From: Methanobrevibacter thaueri
GTDB taxonomy: Archaea; Methanobacteriota; Methanobacteria; Methanobacteriales; Methanobacteriaceae
Assembly: GCF_003111625.1 (NCBI RefSeq)
Contig: NZ_MZGS01000024.1
Location: 62,001 to 126,000 of the forward strand
Length of the DNA: 64,000 nt
Direction: 5' to 3'
Shown here: piece after piece, positions 56,105 through 64,000 of the stretch
How positions within the stretch are numbered: the first letter of the stretch is position 1
How the letters are laid out: every line of letters begins with the position of its first letter
Position numbers and translations under genes: made by a program
Notes under the pieces: model-generated
Seen by the model: only the letters and a program-made list of their open reading frames with translations
Database searches by the model: none
What the model was told of the DNA's origin: nothing

Positions 56105-56142
56105 ACTTAGACCCCCTTAAAAAAAATAAAAAAAGAAGATAT

Positions 56143-56946
56143 TTAAGATTCTAATTTTTCAATTAGTCTTAAAATATCGGTTTGAGTTATGATACCAACC
56201 AAATCATTGCCTTCAACAACAGGCAAACCGTTGTATCCGGTTTCAATCATGATTTTGGCCACTTCAGATATTGTGGCGTCCCTTGTAGTCACTGTTGGAT
56301 TAAAAGACATTATGTCCTCAACCAAAAGCTCCTTAATCTGGGATTTCTGATATTTTTCAGGAACCTTTTTCCTAAAGTCAATGAATGCTCTCATCAGGTC
56401 TTTGGAAGTCAACATTCCTTCAAGTTTATCGTCATCCACAACAGGCAATCTACCCACATTAGATTCCATCATTTGTCTTCTAGCATGGATAAGCCTATCA
56501 GTTGGTCCCACCACTTTTAAATCCTTGGTCATTATTTCTTTAACAGTGATTTTATCAAAAGCAATTCCTACTGCAAGGGTAACAAAATCAGCCTTGGATA
56601 CGATACCGACCATCTTGTCATCTTCATCCATGACAGGGACTGATCCTATGCCGTTGTCCAACATCAATCTTGCCACATCATCCAATTGCATTGTTTGAGG
56701 AACTGTAATTACATCTTTAACCATTACAGATGAAATATGAAGTCTGGATGCAGGCATACTTTCATATTTTGCAGATCCAAGCTTAGCAGCTATATCCCTT
56801 TCAGAAATTATACCAACTAACTCTTTGTGGTTTGTTACGGGTAAACGTGAAACGTTATGTTTACGTAACAATTTTAAAGCATCAGAAAGATTTTGATCTT
56901 TGTCTACGGTAATTAAATCCTCAGACATCAAATTCTTAATTTGCAT
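56143..56946 (-). CDS. Four-CBS-domain protein
   Basis: This 267-residue protein consists of four CBS motifs in two Bateman pairs (about 1-60, 70-128, 133-190, 205-265), each with the family phrase GIVSxxD/GIITQTD. No other domain is attached. CBS pairs usually bind adenosine nucleotides and sense energy status. The next gene upstream is a paralogue, and the two are separated by 21 nt, so they form an operon. A TTTAGGAGATG ribosome site precedes the ATG. The regulated partner is unknown. Confidence 0.92.
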   Translation of the reverse strand: MQIKNLMSEDLITVDKDQNLSDALKLLRKHNVSRLPVTNHKELVGIISERDIAAKLGSAKYESMPASRLHISSVMVKDVITVPQTMQLDDVARLMLDNGIGSVPVMDEDDKMVGIVSKADFVTLAVGIAFDKITVKEIMTKDLKVVGPTDRLIHARRQMMESNVGRLPVVDDDKLEGMLTSKDLMRAFIDFRKKVPEKYQKSQIKELLVEDIMSFNPTVTTRDATISEVAKIMIETGYNGLPVVEGNDLVGIITQTDILRLIEKLES

Positions 56947-56967
56947 ATTATCATCTCCTAAATAATT

Positions 56968-57906
56968 TTAATATCTTTTAACTGCGTTCAATACATCTCT
57001 TTCAGTGACGATTCCAATTACATCATCGCCTTTAACAACTGGAACTCCACCAATATTCTTTTCGGCGAAGAGTTCACATAATTCCCCAATGGTCATTGTT
57101 GGTTCAACTGTGATTGGTTCTTTAGCCATAATGTCTGAAATTTTTGTTTGATCCAATACATCACTTGCCAAATTGGAATTTAAGTTGTCAAATAATTCTT
57201 TTGCATTTAAGAATTTAACTACATCAGTGGAAGTTAAGATTCCTAATAATTTTTTAGCAGCTTTAGAGATATCTGCTTCGCCACCAACGATTGGAATTCT
57301 TCTTAAACCATTCCTTACCATGATTTTACATGCGTCTCCTAATGAAGTTCCAGGAGTGGTGGTGAATACTTTAGGACTCATATAATCTTGTACAGTGTCT
57401 TTGCCTGCAACGCCTGCCAAGGATAATGCTATATCCCTTTCAGTAACTATTCCTGCAAGTTTTTCATCAGCATCAACAATAGGTATTGCACCTAATTGGT
57501 TTGCTAGCATGGTTTCAATTGTTTCGCCAATTGAAGATTTATTAGATTCTGTAATCAAATCACGAGTCATGATTTCTTTAACCGGTTCGTTGATAGCAGC
57601 CAAGAAATTGTCTTCGTATTTTTTCTCAATAATGTTGAATTTTTTTCCTCCACCAAAGAAATCCAATATATCCATTACTGTTACAATACCTAATAATTTT
57701 CCAGAACCAGGATCAGTGATTGGCAATCTTCTAAATTCATGTTCCATCATTACTTTTGCAGTATCCTTAATACTTTTTGAAGGAGGAATTGAAACAACAT
57801 CTCTGGACGCAATAGCCATTATGTCTCCTTCTTTGTCATGAACTTTGGTTTGACGTTCAACTGCACCTGTGTTTGATTTTCTATTAATGGATGTTTTATC
57901 TTTCAT
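56968..57906 (-). CDS. Four-CBS-domain protein, paralogue
   Basis: This protein of 312 residues also has four CBS motifs (about 30-95, 105-165, 170-240, 255-310) after a charged N-terminal tail (MKDKTSINRKSNTGAVERQT). Linkers are longer than in the downstream paralogue, with a glycine/lysine loop FFGGGKKFNIIEKKYEDNF between the first two motifs. The ATG at 57906 is chosen (GAGGTG upstream) over the GTG two codons before it. No attached enzyme domain. The tandem pair probably arose by duplication. Confidence 0.92.
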   Translation of the reverse strand: MKDKTSINRKSNTGAVERQTKVHDKEGDIMAIASRDVVSIPPSKSIKDTAKVMMEHEFRRLPITDPGSGKLLGIVTVMDILDFFGGGKKFNIIEKKYEDNFLAAINEPVKEIMTRDLITESNKSSIGETIETMLANQLGAIPIVDADEKLAGIVTERDIALSLAGVAGKDTVQDYMSPKVFTTTPGTSLGDACKIMVRNGLRRIPIVGGEADISKAAKKLLGILTSTDVVKFLNAKELFDNLNSNLASDVLDQTKISDIMAKEPITVEPTMTIGELCELFAEKNIGGVPVVKGDDVIGIVTERDVLNAVKRY

Positions 57907-57976
57907 TTTCACACCTCTAATTTACAATTGCTATCTCTAAAAATAAAATCAATTAAAAAATATTAAAAACAAAAAT

Positions 57977-58675
57977 TCACTCAATGTCCAAAATCTTATG
58001 GATTTGAGGAATGGTGGAAACATCAAAATATTGCCCAACAACTTCGGAAAATTCAAATAATTTAAAATTAATGTCTTTCCACTCTCCTAACGGACTGGAA
58101 GGTTGGATAATTATTTTAAGGTTGCTTTTGTTTGAAATACTTTCTGATAATTTTTCAACTACCCCTTTAAATGACTTTATTTTTGTTGATGGCAATATAA
58201 CTACTTTACAATATACATTTATAGATTTTTTAATTAATAAATTTAATGATTTAATCTCATTTAAAAAAATGGAACTGTCAAAATCACCATCAAAATGCTC
58301 AGGTAACTTAATATCCAAAGAAACAATGTCCAATTTCTCTATGGAGTCAATATTTTCCGGTAAAGTTCCATTAGTTTCAAGCATGATTTTCAGCTTGAAA
58401 TCCTTACTGACCTCTGAAATGAATTCAGGGTATAGGCTAGGTTCACCTCCAGTAAATGAAATTGTTTTGCAATCAGGAGTCATGAGCTTTTTAATTTCTG
58501 ATGAGACCTCTTCAGGAGTCATCAGAGTTCCTGATTTCTCGGATTTACTATCATTGGTATCGCAATAGTTACAATTCAAATTGCATCCTGCAAATCTAAC
58601 AAAAATTTGTCTTTCACCAATCAAAAGGCCTTCGCCTTGAAAAGATGAAAAAATTTCAATAATAGGAGCTTTCAT
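57977..58675 (-). CDS. queE: 7-carboxy-7-deazaguanine synthase
   Basis: QueE (232 residues) is the radical SAM enzyme that contracts 6-carboxy-tetrahydropterin to 7-carboxy-7-deazaguanine on the way to preQ0 and archaeosine of tRNA. The radical SAM motif is Cys31-x3-Cys35-x2-Cys38 (GCNLNCNYCDT); the N-terminal FSSFQGEGLLIGERQIFVRF and SFTGGEPSLYP motifs are typical. It overlaps the end of queD by 1 nt (TAATG), so the two are coupled. Confidence 0.94.
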   Translation of the reverse strand: MKAPIIEIFSSFQGEGLLIGERQIFVRFAGCNLNCNYCDTNDSKSEKSGTLMTPEEVSSEIKKLMTPDCKTISFTGGEPSLYPEFISEVSKDFKLKIMLETNGTLPENIDSIEKLDIVSLDIKLPEHFDGDFDSSIFLNEIKSLNLLIKKSINVYCKVVILPSTKIKSFKGVVEKLSESISNKSNLKIIIQPSSPLGEWKDINFKLFEFSEVVGQYFDVSTIPQIHKILDIE

Positions 58676-59190
58676 TATAAATCTTTCCTATATTCAGCAC
58701 CTTGTCCAATTCCCTCATTTACACAAACCGCCACATATTCCAAATTATCATAAGTCTCAGATAACTTTTTAGCCAAAGTTTCTGCAAAAAACTTGGACAA
58801 TTCCTCGGCGGAAGTGTAAGGAAGCGGTAAAAACACACAGTCAACACCAGGCAGGGAATAACCCTTTCCATCGATTTTAAAATGAACTGTATGTTTCTTC
58901 TTTAAGTTAAAAATTGAATCTTTCTCTTTATCAAAGTCTTTAAATTCAATTAAATCATTATAAACGGGAATCAATAATCTGTGATCTAGTTCATCACAAA
59001 TTGCTTTGGTATAACCTTTCACATCTTTGAAGTCAACTACAAATTCAAAATCTCCTGCCCTCTCACCTTCAATTTCAACATCCACAAAGTAAGAGTGTCC
59101 ATGAATATATCCGCATGATTCATGACCCGGAATTACGTGTGCAGAAGAGAATCTTAAATTTGATTGAATACCATTAACTAAAATCTTCAT
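58675..59190 (-). CDS. queD: 6-carboxy-5,6,7,8-tetrahydropterin synthase family protein
   Basis: This protein of about 171 residues is of the QueD/PTPS family and makes 6-carboxy-tetrahydropterin, the QueE substrate. The zinc-binding histidines are in [20 protein letters not shown] (with the catalytic Cys and HGH pair). The archaeal version is longer than bacterial QueD. The second of two adjacent ATGs (59190) is preferred from ribosome-site spacing. It lies between DUF366 and queE with overlapping ends. Confidence 0.92.
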   Translation of the reverse strand: MKILVNGIQSNLRFSSAHVIPGHESCGYIHGHSYFVDVEIEGERAGDFEFVVDFKDVKGYTKAICDELDHRLLIPVYNDLIEFKDFDKEKDSIFNLKKKHTVHFKIDGKGYSLPGVDCVFLPLPYTSAEELSKFFAETLAKKLSETYDNLEYVAVCVNEGIGQGAEYRKDL

Positions 59191-59780
59191 CATAACACCT
59201 TGGTTTTACTTATATCCTTTTCAATAGTTTCTATCTCATCAATAAACCTATTGACTGTTTTATTAATTAATTCCAATAGATTATCATCAGTGAATATCTG
59301 CTTATCATTAATTCTAATGTCAAAAAGTCCAATGGTTTCAACATCATCAGGAGTTCCCTTGTCTTCCAGGTTCAGGGCGAAATGTATCTTTGCAGAGCTG
59401 AGTGAGACACTTGCAATTGATATGGACAGTTTCCTTCCGTCGACAAAAATATCATCGCCTTCCCTTTCTGTTTGAACTCCATACTCGTTTAAAATTTCTC
59501 TAAATATCATGACAAGAAGCCTTTGCCTTAAGTAAGCCACCCTCATGTTCGGTGGCTGCTGGTCGAAAAATTCACAGATGAAATTTACCATGTTGTTTGA
59601 TTTGATTTCCAAACCCACATCAGCGAAATCCTTTAGATTGTCCGGAGTAATGTTAACAGGACCTATCCAGGTTATGATTGATGATCCGTAAATTCCAAAC
59701 TCCTGAAATGCCCATGATGGGTTTATTTGACTTCCATCATATTCAAATATTTCATCTATGTGTTTATGAGTAATAGCCAT
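59190..59780 (-). CDS. DUF366 family protein
   Basis: This 196-residue protein matches what I recall of DUF366 ([40 protein letters not shown]). It has no membrane segment, cysteine cluster or nucleotide motif. Its stop overlaps the queD start, giving the coupled set DUF366-queD-queE. A role in preQ0/archaeosine synthesis or tRNA modification is inferred from context only; the function is unknown. Confidence 0.85.
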   Translation of the reverse strand: MAITHKHIDEIFEYDGSQINPSWAFQEFGIYGSSIITWIGPVNITPDNLKDFADVGLEIKSNNMVNFICEFFDQQPPNMRVAYLRQRLLVMIFREILNEYGVQTEREGDDIFVDGRKLSISIASVSLSSAKIHFALNLEDKGTPDDVETIGLFDIRINDKQIFTDDNLLELINKTVNRFIDEIETIEKDISKTKVL

Positions 59781-59856
59781 GATATAACCTATTTTAAAAT
59801 TATTAAATTACCTATTTATATTTAGTCAAAGGTGTTAAAAAAAGTATCGTATCTGA

Positions 59857-59899
59857 ATTAAAAAAAAGAAAATATCAGTAGATGCGATTGGCATCTACT
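59857..59899 (-). terminator. Terminator of adhesin gene 2
   Basis: On the minus strand AGTAGATGC-CAATC-GCATCTACT (59899-59877) overlaps the stop codon and is followed by GATATTTTC and eight Ts (complement of 59861-59868). Confidence 0.75.
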
Positions 59900-62800
59900 T
59901 CATTTTGATTTTAACTTTTTTGGTTACTTTGTTGTAGTAGGCATTACCTTTAAAGGTGATTTTTGCTTTAAAGGTTCCTTTTTTGGTTAGTTTCTTGATT
60001 TTAAAGGTTGCCTTTCCTTTAGCATTTGTTTTTGCTTTGAAGGTTTTTCCTTTAATTTTCAAAGTAACTTTGGCTTTTTTAATCGGTTTTCCTATGTTGT
60101 CTTTTAGTGTTATTGCGTATTTTTTGACTTTTTTAGCCTTTTTGAAGGTTTTCTTTTTGGCGATTATCTTAGGATTTGCCTTTTTGACTGTGACTTTAAC
60201 CTCTTTAGTTGAGTTGTCATAGTTTGCATCTCCGCTGAATGTTATTTTGGCAGAGTATGCTTTAGGAGCCAAACCTTTAGTGGATACCTTGATCTGACCG
60301 TTTTTATCAGTTATCAGTGTTTTAGCACCATTCAAGTTGACAGTTACTTTAACACCGCTTAATGCCTTGCCGTTACTGTCTTTTAATGTGACAACCAAAT
60401 CTTTGTTGATGTTGTAGATTGTAGTGATTGCATTTGCAGCCATTTGTGTTTTGGCCCTGTTAACAGTTATTGTGACTGTTTTATTCACAGCATTATGATT
60501 CGCATCAGGTATTGCAGTTATTGTTAAATTATAGGTCCCCACATCCAAAACTGGAATCATAATGGCATCACTTTTAATGAAAACTTCATTACCATTGATT
60601 TTGGCCACGATAGTTATAACTCCTTCAGTTGTGACTGTTATTGTGGAACTGGTTCCATAATCTAAAGTTACATCATCAACAGTTAAAATCGAATCCGCCT
60701 TATCGACTGACAAAGTTCCACTTGCAGTATCATCGGTGAAAATGTCATCACCAGAATAAACAACAGAGACTACATATTCCCCAACATCAAGATTTCCTAG
60801 AGATATTGTTGCATTTAAATCCAGATTCTCAAATGCATATTCAGATTTTTCACCTTTTAAGGTTATGTTGACTTTTCCAGTAGCGGTGGAATTATAATTT
60901 AGAGCAATAATAGTGTTATTGCTGTAAATAACTTCCTGCGGCTCAACAGATAAGTTTGGATTTGCTTTTGAAATGCTTGTTTCAACTGTGCATTCTATAT
61001 TTTCAAATTTTACAGTTACACTTCCAGTTCCCACTTCAGTTGAAGTATATTTTAGGGCTTGACCTAATTTAGCAATGCCCTCGGATTCACCTTTACTTGT
61101 CGCAACAACTGTTAAATTGACCGGATATAAACGACTGTTGTCATAATAGGAAATGTATGCAGAGTCATATGAATATAATATGAAAAATACATCACATGAC
61201 CCAAAAATGACAACCGGGTCTGCAGTACCATCCAGGAATAGCCACTTATTTATTGTCACATCACTAGGTATCGGTTCTGTATCGTAATTGGTTGCATTGT
61301 GTCCGAACCAGTTGTAATCTGCATTGGATGAAGAATCCATCATAGCAAAAACGATTGCACTGGCAGAATTATTTAGGAAAATGTTTCCGTTTATTGTTAG
61401 TCTGTAACTACCATACATATTATAGAAATAAACGGCACCATCATCAGCACGGTTATTTATAAAAACTGAACCGGAAATATCACCGGTACTACGGTCCCAA
61501 AAGACAGCGCCTCCAGATTGATTAGCGGAATTATTTGTAAAACTACAACCTGAAACAAATCCTCCATCATTAAGACGCCAGTCGATAGCACCTCCAGAAA
61601 TATTGGCGGAGTTATTTGTAAAACTACAACCTGAAACAAAGCCGTTGTAATTACGGACCAATGCGATAGCTCCGCCCTCACTGTCAGCGGAATTATTCAC
61701 AAAACTACAATCGGAAACATTGGCAGAAGGAGTTTCCTTCCAAAGGATAGCTCCACCCTCATGATTAGCGTGATTATTCGAAAAAGTGCATCCAATAACC
61801 TTACCGTTATCAGCACCATAATTAAAACCGTCCCACAATACGGCTCCACCATCATTATTGGCTGAATTATTCTCAAAAGCACAATCTGAAACTGTACTGT
61901 CACTACCGCTCCAAACTATAGCTCCACCATCATTATTAGCGCGATTATTCTTAAAAATACAACCTGAAACTGTACCGTTATTCCCACTCTCTCGGATAGC
62001 ACCACCATAATTAGCGGAATTATCCATAAAAATACAACCGGAAACAGTACCATTAACATCCTTCCACATGATAGCGCCCCCAATAGATGCACTATTGCTT
62101 ATGAAATTGGAATTTTTGATTTTTGCATAATTGGTGGAAACTGCTCCCCCATAACTTGAAGCTGAGTTACCGGTAAAGTTACAGCAATTTAACTCTGCAT
62201 TGCCGTAGACATTGAGTGCTCCTCCAGCATCCTCTATTGCGGAATTATTTTCAAAATCAGAATCAATTATTTTTATATCATTGCTGGAATAAATTGCTCC
62301 TCTCCCATATCTTCCAACATTGCTGTTGAAAATTGAGTTTTTAACAATTCCAACATTCCAGAATTCAATGGCTCCGCCAGTTCTTGCTTTGTTGTTTGTG
62401 AAATTACAATTATTTACTTCACCTGCACCATGAATATTTACTGATCCGCCATTTTGCGCTTCATTATCACTGAAGTCAGAACCCTCAATTGTTCCATTCC
62501 TCCAAATGTAAACCGCACCACCATCGTATCGTGCAGAATTACTTATGAATTTAGAGCCAAGCACTGTTCCATTGCCCTCAAAATAGATTGCTCCACCACA
62601 ACTATCATCAGCATCGTTTGCAGTATTGCTTGTGAAATTAGAGTTGATAACCATTCCATTGCCATAAAAATAGATTGCTCCACCGGATTTCGCATGATTA
62701 TTTTTAAATGAAACATTTTCAATGCTTCCATCAGTAACAGCAATTGCCCCACCATAATCCGCAGTATTGCCGATGAATTCACCATTAAAGATTACATTTT

Positions 62801-63953
62801 CAAAGTTTTCAAAGAAATTAACTCCTCCACCGTTTTCCGCTTTATTGTTAATAAAATTGCTGTTGAATGTGATATTGTGTGGAGTTTGTCTGTAATTTAC
62901 TCCCCCACCAAATAGTGCTGCAGTGTTATTGATAAAATCACAGGTAAAAATGCTATTGGATGAGACATTCTTAAATGTTATCGCACCACCATTTCCGTTT
63001 TCAGAGTCAATTAATCCTAAAGCAGAGTTATTGATGAAATAACCTGTGAAGTTATTGCCATTTGTGGTGCTATAGAAAAACATTGCTCCTCCACAGGACT
63101 GTGCCACATTGAATCTGAAATCACTGCTGAATCTATTGTTGTTTGCCTTATTGTAAAAAAAGATTCCTGCACCGTAAGCCGCCTGATTGTATCTGAAAAT
63201 GCTTTCAAATTTATTGTTTTCAGACAAGGCGATGAAAAATATTGCACCTCCACTGGCGGCCTTCGCATGATTTCGATAAAATTCGGCTGCAAATGTATTG
63301 TTTGAAGATTTTCCTTTGACATATATTGCACCGGCACCTCTTTCAGCAGTATTGTTTTCAAAATATCCATTTATTGTGTTATTAGTGATTGCACCGTTAA
63401 AGTATATTGCTCCACCGTTATATGCACTATTGTTTATGAAAGTTGAGTTGATTCTGCAATTTGAAAAAGCATTGTCGATATAGACTGCTCCTCCGGAAGC
63501 ATTTGCATTGTTATTTTCAAAATGACAGTTAAGCATGTTTAAATTATGAATGGCAAAAATTGCTCCACCATTATCATTTGAATAACCATTGACAAATTTA
63601 ATATTTTTCAAGGTCACGTTATTCGCAGTTATATTAAATATCCTTGCTTGATTTGCCCCGTTGATTGTGTGTCCATCACCATCGATTACAATATTGTCTT
63701 TAGCAATCAGGACCCCCTGTTTGTAATCAGAATCATTAGAACTGTATGCATAATCCTTTGTTAATGTTAAATTTCCGCCAACAGGCATTTCACTGATTTC
63801 ACCATCCAAATCCGTGAAATTTCCAATATTGCCCGTAATCTGATTGTTTTCCAATGGCGCATTATTCATTGTATTGTTATCAGCCGCACCAACAAAATTT
63901 AAACTGATTAAAACAAATAGAATTAATGCGAGAAAAATTAGCTTTGATTTAAT
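59895..63953 (-). CDS. Secreted adhesin-like protein with beta-helix and Ig-like domains, probable ATT start
   Basis: This protein of 1352 residues begins, in frame, with a signal peptide (KSKLIFLALILFVLISLNFV) whose only possible start is the ATT at 63953, behind GGGGGT and a 6-nt spacer; the first ATG (63869) lies after the signal peptide. Residues about 90-900 are a right-handed beta-helix of Pmp-like repeats (GGAIYF, FxNNSA, about 27 residues per turn). Then come Ig-like/Big domains (about 940-1210, with GxxTITVTTEG-type phrases) and a lysine-rich C-terminal domain (about 1265-1352) like that of adhesin 1. No membrane anchor is seen. It is probably displayed on the pseudomurein wall. The promoter lies at or past the window end. 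Confidence 0.88.
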   Translation of the reverse strand: MKSKLIFLALILFVLISLNFVGAADNNTMNNAPLENNQITGNIGNFTDLDGEISEMPVGGNLTLTKDYAYSSNDSDYKQGVLIAKDNIVIDGDGHTINGANQARIFNITANNVTLKNIKFVNGYSNDNGGAIFAIHNLNMLNCHFENNNANASGGAVYIDNAFSNCRINSTFINNSAYNGGAIYFNGAITNNTINGYFENNTAERGAGAIYVKGKSSNNTFAAEFYRNHAKAASGGAIFFIALSENNKFESIFRYNQAAYGAGIFFYNKANNNRFSSDFRFNVAQSCGGAMFFYSTTNGNNFTGYFINNSALGLIDSENGNGGAITFKNVSSNSIFTCDFINNTAALFGGGVNYRQTPHNITFNSNFINNKAENGGGVNFFENFENVIFNGEFIGNTADYGGAIAVTDGSIENVSFKNNHAKSGGAIYFYGNGMVINSNFTSNTANDADDSCGGAIYFEGNGTVLGSKFISNSARYDGGAVYIWRNGTIEGSDFSDNEAQNGGSVNIHGAGEVNNCNFTNNKARTGGAIEFWNVGIVKNSIFNSNVGRYGRGAIYSSNDIKIIDSDFENNSAIEDAGGALNVYGNAELNCCNFTGNSASSYGGAVSTNYAKIKNSNFISNSASIGGAIMWKDVNGTVSGCIFMDNSANYGGAIRESGNNGTVSGCIFKNNRANNDGGAIVWSGSDSTVSDCAFENNSANNDGGAVLWDGFNYGADNGKVIGCTFSNNHANHEGGAILWKETPSANVSDCSFVNNSADSEGGAIALVRNYNGFVSGCSFTNNSANISGGAIDWRLNDGGFVSGCSFTNNSANQSGGAVFWDRSTGDISGSVFINNRADDGAVYFYNMYGSYRLTINGNIFLNNSASAIVFAMMDSSSNADYNWFGHNATNYDTEPIPSDVTINKWLFLDGTADPVVIFGSCDVFFILYSYDSAYISYYDNSRLYPVNLTVVATSKGESEGIAKLGQALKYTSTEVGTGSVTVKFENIECTVETSISKANPNLSVEPQEVIYSNNTIIALNYNSTATGKVNITLKGEKSEYAFENLDLNATISLGNLDVGEYVVSVVYSGDDIFTDDTASGTLSVDKADSILTVDDVTLDYGTSSTITVTTEGVITIVAKINGNEVFIKSDAIMIPVLDVGTYNLTITAIPDANHNAVNKTVTITVNRAKTQMAANAITTIYNINKDLVVTLKDSNGKALSGVKVTVNLNGAKTLITDKNGQIKVSTKGLAPKAYSAKITFSGDANYDNSTKEVKVTVKKANPKIIAKKKTFKKAKKVKKYAITLKDNIGKPIKKAKVTLKIKGKTFKAKTNAKGKATFKIKKLTKKGTFKAKITFKGNAYYNKVTKKVKIKMK
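61531..61640. repeat. Exact internal duplication in adhesin gene 2
   Basis: A 29-bp block at 61531-61559 recurs exactly at 61612-61640, a period of 81 nt (27 residues). It codes for one beta-helix turn. Similar less exact repeats run from about 61500 to 62100. Confidence 0.65.
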
Positions 63954-64000
63954 AAATCCACCCCCTCAGGCCATCTTATTATAAATCTATCAATTAATAT

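Overview
The window is a chromosomal segment of a hydrogenotrophic methanogen of the order Methanobacteriales, almost certainly a Methanobrevibacter or close relative. The reasons are the mcrBDCGA operon followed directly by mtrEDCBAFGH, a family B DNA polymerase that stops just after the YxDTDG motif (the split polymerase of this order), two large secreted adhesin-like proteins with lysine-rich C-termini, a nonribosomal peptide synthetase (NRPS), very AT-rich spacers, and promoters of the archaeal TATA type.

Layout. Positions 1-10200 (minus strand) hold the last two energy steps of methanogenesis: methyl-H4MPT:coenzyme M methyltransferase (mtr) and methyl-coenzyme M reductase I (mcr). Each has a hairpin at its 3' end, and paired dyads lie between the two operons. 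Positions 10680-14200 hold accessory genes: mmp10 (McrA arginine methylase, divergent from mcr), mmp7, an unrecognised protein and comB. Positions 14200-30600 are a dense housekeeping and cofactor block: TraB-like, CNNM-type and Ca2+/Na+ antiporter membrane proteins, tRNA modification (Ncs6-like, Trm1, Taw2-like), an Lrp regulator, mptA, cofG, proteasome beta, the termination nuclease aCPSF1/FttA, purM and comC. Then come adhesin 1 (30856-34251), polB, an AI-2E-type permease, pyrK-pyrD, a coiled-coil protein, and nop5-flpA.

Positions 41769-52730 look like an accessory island set into this conserved backbone. It holds a 2605-residue NRPS (C, C-half, A, T, C, A, T, reductase), an adjacent MATE exporter fused to an anti-sigma-kinase-like ATPase domain, an operator-like promoter with two dyads, and about 1.4 kb without genes that carries two candidate divergent small RNAs. 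The backbone then resumes: coaB and coaC as separate frames, two secreted or membrane proteins, pheA, two CBS proteins and queE-queD-DUF366. The window ends with adhesin 2, a beta-helix protein.

Best second-look items: the NRPS cluster (the first adenylation domain has Ile where alpha-amino-acid domains carry Asp235; the transporter is fused to an ATPase; the promoter dyads), two genes (pheA and adhesin 2) that seem to start at ATT behind an identical GGGGGT-N6-ATT arrangement, the structured RNA candidate at 52231-52310, and the twin TCAAGT-N2-ACTTGA dyads around the mtr promoter. NRPS genes are already known in Methanobrevibacter, so the cluster type itself is not new. All family assignments come from reading the sequence, with no database search.
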